Shown here: positions 48,212-55,974 of the stretch, piece by piece
Layout of the letters: each line of letters starts with the position of its first letter
Position numbering within the stretch: the first letter of the stretch is position 1
Source: Myxococcus landrumus
GTDB taxonomy: Bacteria > Myxococcota > Myxococcia > Myxococcales > Myxococcaceae
NCBI RefSeq assembly: GCF_017301635.1
Contig: NZ_CP071091.1
Coordinates: 1,810,001 to 1,874,000 of the forward strand
Length of the DNA stretch: 64,000 bases
Direction: 5' to 3'
Made by a program: the position numbers and the translations under genes
The notes under the pieces: model-generated
Told to the model about the DNA's origin: nothing
The model's input: only the letters and a program-made list of their open reading frames with translations
Database searches by the model: none

Positions 48212-49807
48212 GTGCGAATCAAACAGAAGCCCGAAGACTTCAGCGTCAAGGAATCCTACCGGTTCGATGAAGTCTCCGGGGGGCGCTTCCGCGTCTACCT
48301 CATGGACAAGCAGAAGCTGTCCACGTTCGACGCGGTGACCCGCCTGCGCGACGCCTTTGGCCTGCGGCCGGGCGCCATCAGCTACTGCGGCCTGAAGGAC
48401 AAGCAGGGCCGCACCGAGCAGCTCATCGCCGTGGACGGCGCCGACGTGGACATGCAGGAGCCCGACCTGCGCCTGAAGTACCTGGGCCGGACGAACAAGG
48501 CCCTGTCCTCGGCCAACATCACGTCCAACCGCTTCTCCGTGACGGTCCGGTCCCTGGGCCCGGAGTCCCTGGGCCCCCTCAACGTGGCCGCCGCCGAGGT
48601 CAACCGCCTGGGCGTGGTCAACTACTTCGACAGCCAGCGCTTCGGCTCGCTCAAGCACGGCCAGGGCTTCATCGCCAAGGACCTCATCCGGGGCGACTTC
48701 GAGGCCGCGCTGCACAACTTCCTGGCCAAGCCGTCGGACCTGGACCGCTCCGAGGACGCCAAGGTGAAGGCCTTCTGGCGCGACAACTGGGGCAAGTGGG
48801 ACTCGCGCGTCCCCTTCGAGGGCACCAAGAAGTACCACCGCGTCCTGCGCTCGCTGCGCGAGGAGCCCAAGGACTTCACCCGCGCCTTCCTGCAGATCGA
48901 CGCGGACTACCGCGCCATGCAGTTGTTCACGTACCAGAGCTACCTCTGGAACGAGGGCGTCCGGCGCTACCTCCAAATCCTCCTGCCGCGCGAGTCGCTG
49001 TTCCCCATGCGCTATCAGGCCGGCACGCTGCTGTTCCACCGCGACGCGGACCCGGAGACGCTGCGCGTGCTGCGCGACGCCACCTTCCCCCTGCTCGCGC
49101 CGGACAGCCACTTCACCGACCCGAAGGTGGAGGAGGCCGTGCGCTGGGTGCTGGGCCGCGAGAAGCTCCAGCTCTCCGACCTGACCATCCCCGGAGCGGA
49201 GCGCATGCTCTTCTTCAAGCACGAGGAGCGGCCCGTCCTCTCCTTCCCGCACAAGCTGGTCATCGGCCGCGCGCAGCCCGACGAGCTCAACCGGGGCCAC
49301 ATCAAGTCCAACGTCGCCTTCACCCTGCCGCCGGGCGCGTACGCCACCCTGGTCGTCAAGCGGCTGTTCCACTTCGAGTACGCCGAGGACACCCCCGAGG
49401 AGATTCGCGCCTCGCAGCGGCCCAAGCTCGTGGAGCTGGAGCAGGCCGAGGCGGCCCCGTCGAGCCGCCGCGGTCCCCCGGTCCGCGAGAGCCGGACCAG
49501 CACGCGCGACAGCCGCGCCCCCCAGCGTGAAGGCCGTGCGCCCCAGCGTGAAGGCCGCGCGCCCCCGCGCGAAACCCGTGGCAGCGCGCGCGATGGCGCC
49601 GAGCGGGCTCCGGCCTCCAAGACCTCCACCCGGGCCACCGCCTCCAAGGCTCCCGCCAAGGTCGCCCTCAAGGTGGAGGTGCAGGTGGAGGAGAAGGCCC
49701 CCGCCGTCCCGCTGGGATTCCGTGAAAAGCAGCGTCAGCGCAAGGCCGCCCGCGAGGTCGCCCGGGCCGAGACGGCCGCCAAGCGCCCGAAATCACGAAA
49801 GAAATAA
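48212..49807 (+). CDS. truD: tRNA pseudouridine synthase TruD with an extended basic tail
   Basis: Makes pseudouridine at position 13 of certain tRNAs. GTG 48212 has an AAGGGGGG ribosome site. The catalytic motif GLKDKQGRT (Asp63) and the downstream NYFDSQRFG are diagnostic. The core ends near residue 405, about the length of a normal TruD. A further 125 residues form a low-complexity basic tail rich in Arg, Pro, Ala and Lys, including tandem seven-residue units (APQREGR, APQREGR, APPRETR) coded by about 21-bp DNA repeats at 49515-49580. The tail may bind RNA. The gene is monocistronic and divergent from the FHA-cyclase. Confidence 0.95.
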   Translation: MRIKQKPEDFSVKESYRFDEVSGGRFRVYLMDKQKLSTFDAVTRLRDAFGLRPGAISYCGLKDKQGRTEQLIAVDGADVDMQEPDLRLKYLGRTNKALSSANITSNRFSVTVRSLGPESLGPLNVAAAEVNRLGVVNYFDSQRFGSLKHGQGFIAKDLIRGDFEAALHNFLAKPSDLDRSEDAKVKAFWRDNWGKWDSRVPFEGTKKYHRVLRSLREEPKDFTRAFLQIDADYRAMQLFTYQSYLWNEGVRRYLQILLPRESLFPMRYQAGTLLFHRDADPETLRVLRDATFPLLAPDSHFTDPKVEEAVRWVLGREKLQLSDLTIPGAERMLFFKHEERPVLSFPHKLVIGRAQPDELNRGHIKSNVAFTLPPGAYATLVVKRLFHFEYAEDTPEEIRASQRPKLVELEQAEAAPSSRRGPPVRESRTSTRDSRAPQREGRAPQREGRAPPRETRGSARDGAERAPASKTSTRATASKAPAKVALKVEVQVEEKAPAVPLGFREKQRQRKAAREVARAETAAKRPKSRKK

Positions 49808-49869
49808 ATTCGCGGTGAGCGAAAATCCTTTGGACGCAATGGAGGGGAGACCGCGTCGTAGACGAGGAC

Positions 49870-50502
49870 GTGAACGCTCTCGCCCTCGACGACGTGCCCG
49901 GGAAGCTCGCCCATGCCATCGGGATGCTGATGGCAGATGACGCCGTCCAGCTCCCCTGGAAGGCCGACGTCCAGGCGGCCCGCCGGGGTGACCCTTCAGC
50001 CTTCGAGACCCTGGTGCGCAGCGTGCAGCGCCAGGTGTACGGCCTCGCGCTCCGCCTGCTCCAGAGCGAGGCCGAGGCCGCCGAGGTCTCTCAGGAGGCC
50101 TTGCTGCGCGCGTACCAGAACCTCCACCGGTACGACGACTCGCGCCCCTTCGACTTGTGGGTGTTGGCCATCACCCGCAACCTCTGCCTGGACCTGCTCC
50201 GGCGCCGCACCAAGGTGCGCACCGAGGAGCTGGAGCCCATGAAGGAGGTCCTCCCCAGCGGCGAGGCGTCGCAGGAGGAAGGCGCCATCGCCCGCGAGGA
50301 GCGCCAGTCGCTCGAGGACGCCATGGCCACGCTCTCCGTCGACGACCGTGAAGTCCTCGCGCTCTACTACGTCCAGAAGCGTACGACGAAGGAGATCGCG
50401 CAGATCCTCGGCTGTGCTCCTGGCACCATCATGGCCCGGCTCTTCAGGGCGCGGGAGAAGCTGCGAAAGAAGATGACCACGACAGAGGAGGCCTCCCGAT
50501 GA
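49870..50502 (+). CDS. ECF-type RNA polymerase sigma factor
   Basis: A 210-residue sigma70-family factor of the extracytoplasmic-function group. Region 2 (about 35-110) shows FETLVRSVQRQVYGLALRLL and YDDSRPFDLWVLAITRNLCLDLLRRR. Region 4 (about 145-200) shows LSVDDREVLALYYVQKRTTKEIAQILGCAPGTI with the C-terminal helix-turn-helix. The GTG start is forced by an in-frame TAG at 49858; a GAGG lies just before it. The next gene, overlapping its stop by 4 bp, encodes a membrane protein with a zinc-binding anti-sigma N-terminus, as usual for ECF pairs. Confidence 0.93.
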   Translation: MNALALDDVPGKLAHAIGMLMADDAVQLPWKADVQAARRGDPSAFETLVRSVQRQVYGLALRLLQSEAEAAEVSQEALLRAYQNLHRYDDSRPFDLWVLAITRNLCLDLLRRRTKVRTEELEPMKEVLPSGEASQEEGAIAREERQSLEDAMATLSVDDREVLALYYVQKRTTKEIAQILGCAPGTIMARLFRAREKLRKKMTTTEEASR

Positions 50503-51002
50503 GCGTGCAACCCTGCCCCGACCTCGAGGTCCTCTTCGCCGAGCTGGAAGAAGGCGAAGGCTCCGCACTGGACCACGCCGCTGACTGCTCCGCCTGCTCC
50601 GCCGTCCTCGAAGAGCACCGGCTGATGGAGCAGGACCTGTACCGGCTGGCGGATCCGCTCCCGCCGCCCACCCTGGTGGCGAGCGTCATGGCGCGCGTCG
50701 CCACGGAGCCCGTACCTCAACGTCGCGAGGTCTGGTCCGGGCTCACCATCCTGATGTCCTCGCTGATTGGAGGTCTGGGCATCCTGGTGATGAGCGACCA
50801 GGCCCTCGGTCGGTTGGGAACCGGTGTCGCAAGCCTCCTGGTGGAGGGGCGGTTGTTCGTCGAGGGCGTGCTGAGTGGCGCCCGCGCGCTGTGGTCCACC
50901 GAGGGATTGGCCGTGGCGGCCGTCCTCGCCTTCCTCCTCCTGACGTCCCTGGCAGGTCTCAAGCGTCTCGCAGGCAGCGCCCCCACCCCCTCCGAAGCCT
51001 GA
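50499..51002 (+). CDS. Membrane anti-sigma factor (zinc-finger type)
   Basis: A 167-residue protein. The N-terminus has a His/Cys motif (LDHAADCSACSAVLEEH) of the anti-sigma zinc-binding (ZAS/zf-HC2) type. It then has hydrophobic segments near residues 80-100 and 130-155 that place it in the inner membrane. The gene overlaps the sigma factor by 4 bp and is followed 7 bp later by a beta-solenoid membrane protein, so all three are probably one operon. That it inhibits the sigma factor until an envelope signal arrives is inferred from the arrangement. Confidence 0.85.
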   Translation: MSVQPCPDLEVLFAELEEGEGSALDHAADCSACSAVLEEHRLMEQDLYRLADPLPPPTLVASVMARVATEPVPQRREVWSGLTILMSSLIGGLGILVMSDQALGRLGTGVASLLVEGRLFVEGVLSGARALWSTEGLAVAAVLAFLLLTSLAGLKRLAGSAPTPSEA

Positions 51003-51009
51003 GCAACCC

Positions 51010-52518
51010 ATGAAGATCTCCCCTCGCTTCCTCATCCCCGCGTTGCTCATGGGCGCCCCCCTCTCGCTCGCCGAGCCCGCCCAGGCCCCCCAGTCCCAGA
51101 CGGCCCCCGCCGCGAAGAGCATCGACGTCAGCTTCCGCGGCAGCCTGCGCGACGCGCTCAAGACCATCGCCAACAAGGGCGGACTGAACCTCGTCGTCAC
51201 CGGCGACCTGGATGTCCCCGCGGAAGTGCACCTGCGCGGTGTCACCGCCGAGCAGGCCCTGCGCACCGTGGCCCGCGCCTACTCGCTGCGCCTGGAGAAC
51301 GACGGAGCCATCACCACCCTCCGGCCGATGACGCCTCACGAGAAGGAGGCCCAGGCGCAGGAGCTGTCCGCCCCGACGAGCCCCGCCGCCACGCCCGCGG
51401 CTCCCGCCTCGCCGGCCCCGCCCGCGCCTCCCGAGCCGCCCAAGTCCGCCAGCGAGACGGGCGAGGACGTGGATGCCCTGGTCAACGACGCGCTCAACGG
51501 CGTGGACCTGGAGTCGATGCACGAGGTGCGCGAGCAGATCCGCGAGAAGCTCAACCAGACGCGGGATGAGATCAAGCGCTCGCGCCGCTCCGGTGGGCGC
51601 AACGTGGTGGCGCGCGGCCAGTCGCTCGAGGTGAAGGAGGACCAGTTCGTCCAGAGCGCCGTGGTGTACGGCGGCAACCTGGTGGTGAAGGGCAGCGTGG
51701 AGAACGACGCGGTGGCCTTCGGCGGCAACCTCATCATCCACGGCCACGTGTCCGGCGACGCGCACGCCTTCGGCGGCAACGTCATCCTCAAGAACGGCGC
51801 CAGCGTGGAAGGCGACGTGTCGTCCTTCGGCGGCAACGTCGAGCGCGAGGACGAGACCCACGTCGAGGGCAGCATCAACACGTTTGGCGGCGCGAACATC
51901 GGCCGCATCGTCGCGGGTGAGCTCAAGGAGAGCCTCAAGGAGGGCTTGAAGGAGTCGCGCAATCCCCGCGTCGAGCGCGACCACTCCTCGGACGACGACG
52001 ACAACGACAGCGGCGGGGGCCTGGCGTCCCTCATCCTCACCTTCGCGGTGCTCTTCGGCCTGGGCTTCCTGGGGCAGATGTTCGTCCCCAACCGGATGAA
52101 GCTCCTGGGCGATGAGATTCGCGCCCGGCCCCTGCAGAGCGGGCTCACCGGCCTGTTCGGAATGCTGGCGATGATTCCCCTGACGGTGGTGCTGTGCGTC
52201 ACCATCATCGGAATCCCCGCGGCTGTCCTGCTGTGGATGGCCGCCCCCCTGGCCGTGGCCCTGGGCTTCGCGGCGGTGGCGAGCGAGGTGGGTGCCCGCA
52301 TCCCGGTGATGCGCGGTCGGAAGACGCAGGCCATCGTGCTGGCGCTCGGTCTGCTGGTCACGCTGGTGGTGGGCAGCATGCCGGTCATCGGCATCATCAT
52401 CTCCGCGCTCGTGGCCCTGGTCGGACTGGGCGCCGTCATCCGCACCCGCTTCGGTTACCGGCCGCGCGGCACGGGCATCCCGGAGCCCATCCACCCGCAC
52501 ACCGAGCAGCCCATCTGA
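51010..52518 (+). CDS. STN and beta-solenoid (bactofilin-like repeat) multi-pass membrane protein
   Basis: A 502-residue envelope protein. A signal peptide (1-22) precedes an STN/secretin-like domain (about 38-107, with FRGSLRDALKTIANKGGLNLVV), a Pro/Ala spacer and a charged coil (about 155-195). Five repeats of about 18 residues of the type (V/A)xFGGN(L/V)x(I/L)...(V/H)xGD span 215-297 and probably form a right-handed beta-solenoid like bactofilins. Four to five transmembrane helices (about 336-480) follow. It belongs to the sigma/anti-sigma operon and may be its sensor or main output. Polymerisation is unproven. A paralogous solenoid occurs at 59497. Confidence 0.75.
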   Translation: MKISPRFLIPALLMGAPLSLAEPAQAPQSQTAPAAKSIDVSFRGSLRDALKTIANKGGLNLVVTGDLDVPAEVHLRGVTAEQALRTVARAYSLRLENDGAITTLRPMTPHEKEAQAQELSAPTSPAATPAAPASPAPPAPPEPPKSASETGEDVDALVNDALNGVDLESMHEVREQIREKLNQTRDEIKRSRRSGGRNVVARGQSLEVKEDQFVQSAVVYGGNLVVKGSVENDAVAFGGNLIIHGHVSGDAHAFGGNVILKNGASVEGDVSSFGGNVEREDETHVEGSINTFGGANIGRIVAGELKESLKEGLKESRNPRVERDHSSDDDDNDSGGGLASLILTFAVLFGLGFLGQMFVPNRMKLLGDEIRARPLQSGLTGLFGMLAMIPLTVVLCVTIIGIPAAVLLWMAAPLAVALGFAAVASEVGARIPVMRGRKTQAIVLALGLLVTLVVGSMPVIGIIISALVALVGLGAVIRTRFGYRPRGTGIPEPIHPHTEQPI

Positions 52519-52599
52519 CGCGAGCCGCACCGGATTCACGGGATTGACTGGCGCATCAAGGGAGTCCGAGGGTCCGCCCTCTCCAGTGAGAAGCAGACA

Positions 52600-52647
52600 C
52601 ATCGGGGACTGTCACGAAGCCCTTACGGCGCGTGGCGGTCCCCGATG
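52600..52647. promoter_or_regulatory. Long hairpin (17-bp stem) between operons
   Basis: Positions 52600-52616 pair with 52631-52647 over 17 bp with only two G-U pairs; the outer ten pairs are perfect (CATCGGGGAC with GTCCCCGATG). The 14-base loop holds a further GCC/GGC pair. It lies 81 bp after the solenoid gene and 133 bp before the dehydrogenase operon. No T-run follows on either strand, so it is not a classical terminator. It may be a leader RNA element, a protein-binding site or a repeat element. Confidence 0.55.
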
Positions 52648-52708
52648 ACGTTGAGCGGCGCTCTTAGAGAAGTTCCAGTGCGCCATCACTGGCACTGTCG
52701 GATGGCAC

Positions 52709-52730
52709 GCATGACCGGGGTGCGTCATGC
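52709..52730. promoter_or_regulatory. 7-bp inverted repeat before the dehydrogenase operon
   Basis: GCATGAC (52709-52715) and GTCATGC (52724-52730) form a perfect inverted repeat with an 8-base spacer, 51 bp before the likely start at 52781. This looks like an operator or leader hairpin. A second short repeat (CAGTGC at 52676 with GCACTG at 52692) lies just upstream. Confidence 0.4.
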
Positions 52731-52780
52731 GCCGACAGGCTTTGACCACTCGGTCCGGGTACGCCATTTTGCGCGCACCC

Positions 52781-54127
52781 ATGCGACGCCTCCCAGATGC
52801 CTCGTTGCGCGGCAGGGCCATCACCGTGGACCTCGAGGGCGAGAGCATCCCCGCCATCGAAGGCGAGCCGGTGGCGTGCTCTCTCGTCGCCGCGGGCGAG
52901 CCCATGCTTGCCCGTTCCGTGAAGTACCACCGCCCTCGCGGGCCCTTCTGTTTCGCCGCCGCGTGTTCGCAGTGTCTGATGAGGGTGGATGGCCTGCCCA
53001 ACGTCTACACCTGCCGCACCCCCGCGCGGGAAGGCATGAAGCTGGAGCGGCAGAACGCCTTCCCCTCCGCGAAGGTGGATGTGTTCGAGACCATCGACTG
53101 GTTCTTCCCCAAGGGGCTGGACCACCACGAGATGTTCGCGGGAGTCCCCGTCGCTGAGACGGTGATGGCCAAGGTCGCGCGCCAGCTCGCCGGCCTGGGC
53201 CTCCTGCCCAAGGAAGAAGCCCCTGTTCCTCCCCCTGCCCGCACGCTGCGCACCCGCGTGGCGGTGGTGGGCGCCGGCGCCGCGGGACTCGCCGCCTCGC
53301 GGGAGCTGACCGCGAGCGGCATCCCCTTCCTCCTGTTCGAGCGCGAGGACCACCTGGGTGGCCGGCTGGCCCATGGCGCTCCGGAGAAGGACGCTCCAGC
53401 CATCACGGACGCAGGTTCGCTCGCGAAGGACAGCGTCTTCACGCGCGCCACCGCGCTGGGCCTGTACGACGACGAGGACGGCCGCTACCTCGCGGTGGGG
53501 GCATGGGAGCCCGGCGGCGTGCGCCTCTTGAAGGTCTACGCGGAGCGCTTCCTGCTGACCCCGGGGGGCCACCCGCCCACCATTCCATTCGAGAACAACG
53601 ACCTGCCCGGCGTCTACGCGGGCCGCGCGGCCAGCCTGCTGCTGCGGCAGTACGCCGTGGCCCCGGAGGTCGCAGCGCTCGTGGGCTGGGGCGATGAGCT
53701 GTACGGGCTGGCCCGCCTGCTGGAAGAGCACGGCGTGAAGGTGGCCGTGGTGGTGGACCTCCAGGGTTCACCGCCTTCGGGTGGACATCCGCTGGCGACG
53801 CGGGGCTCCGAGCCCAAGGCCCATGGCCTGCGGCACGTGAGCGCCTTCAGCTTCAGCACCTCCGACGGAAGCCGGCGGAAGGTGGACTGCGACGCGGTGC
53901 TGGTGTCCGTGCCGGTGAGCCCCAGCTTCGAGCTGGCGCGCCAGGGCGGAGCGAAGGTGTCGTTCGACGCGGGGCGAGGGTTGTTCCGGGTGGAGGCGGA
54001 CGCGCAGGGCCGCACCGAGGCGCAGGACGTGTACGTCGCGGGGGATGTCACGGGTGGAGGCAACGCCCGGCAGGCCGCCGAGGCGGGACAGCGCGCGGCG
54101 CGGGCGCTGGTGGGAGGACTGTCATGA
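52781..54127 (+). CDS. 2Fe-2S/FAD dehydrogenase subunit (sarcosine oxidase alpha-like)
   Basis: A 448-residue subunit of a membrane- or cytoplasm-linked amino-acid dehydrogenase. Residues 10-85 form a plant-type 2Fe-2S domain with the ligand set Cys57, Cys62, Cys65 and Cys78. A dinucleotide fold (VAVVGAGAAGLAASRE near 160) and a second nucleotide region follow, ending in VYVAGDVTGGGNA. This is the N-terminal half of sarcosine oxidase alpha fused to a ferredoxin domain, as in hydroxyproline, octopine and cyanide-forming (HcnAB) dehydrogenases. Starts at 52781 and 52727 are both possible. It overlaps the partner gene by 4 bp. Substrate unknown; an N-methyl amino acid or imino acid is likely. 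Confidence 0.85.
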   Translation: MRRLPDASLRGRAITVDLEGESIPAIEGEPVACSLVAAGEPMLARSVKYHRPRGPFCFAAACSQCLMRVDGLPNVYTCRTPAREGMKLERQNAFPSAKVDVFETIDWFFPKGLDHHEMFAGVPVAETVMAKVARQLAGLGLLPKEEAPVPPPARTLRTRVAVVGAGAAGLAASRELTASGIPFLLFEREDHLGGRLAHGAPEKDAPAITDAGSLAKDSVFTRATALGLYDDEDGRYLAVGAWEPGGVRLLKVYAERFLLTPGGHPPTIPFENNDLPGVYAGRAASLLLRQYAVAPEVAALVGWGDELYGLARLLEEHGVKVAVVVDLQGSPPSGGHPLATRGSEPKAHGLRHVSAFSFSTSDGSRRKVDCDAVLVSVPVSPSFELARQGGAKVSFDAGRGLFRVEADAQGRTEAQDVYVAGDVTGGGNARQAAEAGQRAARALVGGLS

Positions 54128-55611
54128 GCAAGTCGATGATCTGCTCGTGCGAGGACGTCACCGCGGACGATGTGCGGCACGCCGTCTCGCGCGGGTATTG
54201 CGACGTGGAGTCGGTGAAGCGGTACACCGGGTTCGGCACCGGCATCTGCCAGGGCAAGAGCTGCCTGTCGGCGGTGGCCTCGCTGTTGGAGAAGGAGAAG
54301 GCGCTCAAGGCCGACGCGGTGGTGCCCTTCACGCCCCGCCCGCCCCTGTTCCCCACGGAGCTGAGCCTGCTGGCCAGCGCCCCCGTGGACGAGTCGCTGC
54401 CACCCATTGGCGGCGTGCCCCAGGAAGTGGACGCCTTCCCCAAGGCGCTGCGGCCCGAGGGCCCCGTCCCCGCCAAGGCCAAGGTGGTCATCATCGGCGG
54501 CGGTGTCATGGGCCTGGCGCTCGCGTACAACCTGGCGCGCTCGGGTGAGACGGACGTGGTGGTGCTGGAGCGCGGCTACCTGTGCGCGGGCGCGTCCGGC
54601 CGCAACGGCGGCGGCGTGCGCATGCAGTGGGGCACCCCCGCGCTGGTGGAGCTGGCCAAGCGCTCCATCGACGTGATGAAGGGCTTCGCCCGGGAGATGG
54701 GCATCAACGTCTGGCTGCGCCAGGGCGGCTACCTCTTCCTCGCGCGCAAGCCCGAGGTGGCCAAGCGGCTGGAGCGCAACGTCGCGCTGCACAACCGCTT
54801 TGGCGTGCCCACGCGGATGGTCACCCCGGACGCGGCGCGCGACATCGTCCCCGGACTGACGATGAAGGGCTGCGTGGCGGCCTCCTTCAATCCCGAGGAC
54901 GGCGTCATCTTCCCCTGGCCGTTCCTGTGGGGCTACGCGCAGGGCTGCCGCAAGAAGGGCGTCCGCGTGGAGACGTACACGGAAGTCACCGGCTTCGAGG
55001 TCAGCGGCGGCCAGGTACGCAAGGTGAAGACGGACCGCGGCGACATCGCCTGCGACACGGTGGTGCTCGCGTCCGGCGCGTGGAGTCCGCAGGTGGCGAA
55101 GCTGGTGGGCGTGGACCTGCCCAACGAGCCCCACCGCCACGAAATCCTCAGCACCGAGCCCCTCAAGCCCTTCCTGGGGCCGCTGGTGTCCGTGCTCGAC
55201 TCGGGCCTGTACTTCAGCCAGTCCATGCGCGGCGAAATCGTCGGCGGCATGGGCGACCCGAAGGAGCCGCCCGGACTCAACATGGGCAGCACGCTGCGCT
55301 TCGTGTCCCGCTTCGCCCACGCGCTCATGGAGCAGCTCCCCCAGGTGGGCCACGTGAAGGTCCTCCGCCAGTGGGCCGGCTGCTACGACGTGACGCCGGA
55401 CAACAACCCCATCCTCGGCCGCACCCCGGGACTGGACAACCTCCTGCAGATGTCCGGCTTCGTCGGCCACGGCTTCATGATGGCCCCCGCCGTCGCCGAG
55501 CGCATGGCGGCGTGGATGATCACCGGCGAGTCCGATGAGCTCTTCACCCGCTTCAACCTGCGCCGCTTCGCCGAGGGCACCCTGGAGCGCGAGGACATGA
55601 TCATCGGCTGA
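54124..55611 (+). CDS. BFD-domain fused FAD oxidoreductase (sarcosine oxidase beta-like)
   Basis: A 495-residue catalytic subunit. A bacterioferritin-associated-ferredoxin-type 2Fe-2S domain comes first (Cys7, Cys9, Cys42, Cys47; CxC-x32-Cx4C) and a DAO-type FAD domain begins near 120 (VVIIGGGVMGLALAYNLA). The FAD domain is like sarcosine oxidase beta, with the motif ASGRNGGGV and late DNNPILGRTPG. It overlaps the alpha-like gene, so the two form a heteromer carrying two 2Fe-2S centres and two flavin sites. BFD domains are usually separate or on the alpha side, so its position here is notable. A hairpin terminator follows. Confidence 0.88.
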   Translation: MSKSMICSCEDVTADDVRHAVSRGYCDVESVKRYTGFGTGICQGKSCLSAVASLLEKEKALKADAVVPFTPRPPLFPTELSLLASAPVDESLPPIGGVPQEVDAFPKALRPEGPVPAKAKVVIIGGGVMGLALAYNLARSGETDVVVLERGYLCAGASGRNGGGVRMQWGTPALVELAKRSIDVMKGFAREMGINVWLRQGGYLFLARKPEVAKRLERNVALHNRFGVPTRMVTPDAARDIVPGLTMKGCVAASFNPEDGVIFPWPFLWGYAQGCRKKGVRVETYTEVTGFEVSGGQVRKVKTDRGDIACDTVVLASGAWSPQVAKLVGVDLPNEPHRHEILSTEPLKPFLGPLVSVLDSGLYFSQSMRGEIVGGMGDPKEPPGLNMGSTLRFVSRFAHALMEQLPQVGHVKVLRQWAGCYDVTPDNNPILGRTPGLDNLLQMSGFVGHGFMMAPAVAERMAAWMITGESDELFTRFNLRRFAEGTLEREDMIIG

Positions 55612-55647
55612 AGTCCTTCGCTCCCACCCGAGCGCGAGCGCACCTCG

Positions 55648-55690
55648 ACGGGCCGTGTCCCTCCTCCCTCGGGAGCGGGACGCGGCCCGT
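55648..55690 (+). terminator. Hairpin terminator after the dehydrogenase operon
   Basis: A 14-bp stem (55648-55661 with 55677-55690, one G-U pair) encloses a shorter inner hairpin. A weak CTTTCC follows within six bases. It lies 37 bp past the stop, so termination of this operon is likely, though the U-tract is poor. Confidence 0.6.
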
Positions 55691-55769
55691 GTGCTTTCCC
55701 GCCCCTGTCCTGCCCCCGGACACCCGGCGCCTCGACTGACCACGAAAGAGACAGCTCCCAGAAAAACAA

Positions 55770-55797
55770 GCAAACACCGAAAGTCACGAGTGTTTGC
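55770..55797 (-). terminator. Intrinsic terminator oriented to the minus strand
   Basis: A perfect 8-bp stem (GCAAACAC with GTGTTTGC, 12-base loop) is followed, reading the minus strand, by a tract of TTGTTTTTC. It has the layout of a strong intrinsic terminator in a GC-rich genome, but no minus-strand gene ends here. The nearest is the SDR gene, which stops at 56774. Confidence 0.65.
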
Positions 55798-55974
55798 CGC
55801 GGGGTGCGCGAAGGGGCTTTACACACCGGGGCCGCGAGACAGGAGCACGGGTGCACCACCACGAATCGCGTGGGCCCGGGCCTCCCGAGTGAAACCGTCC
55901 GGCGCGAGACACTGGCACGGGGTGTGCCTCGGCCACGCCGCGCGCAATCCCGCGCGTGGTGGAGGAGTCCCCCG

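Larger units (their letters stand above)
55612..55974. other. 363-bp intergenic region with two hairpins
   Basis: After the dehydrogenase operon this region holds a plus-strand terminator-like hairpin (55648-55690) and an AT-rich patch with a minus-strand-oriented terminator hairpin (55770-55797). A GC-rich leader follows (about 55800-55960) with a CCACGC/CGCGTGG inverted repeat just before the GGAGGAG ribosome site of the protease gene. I see no credible coding region in it. Confidence 0.7.
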
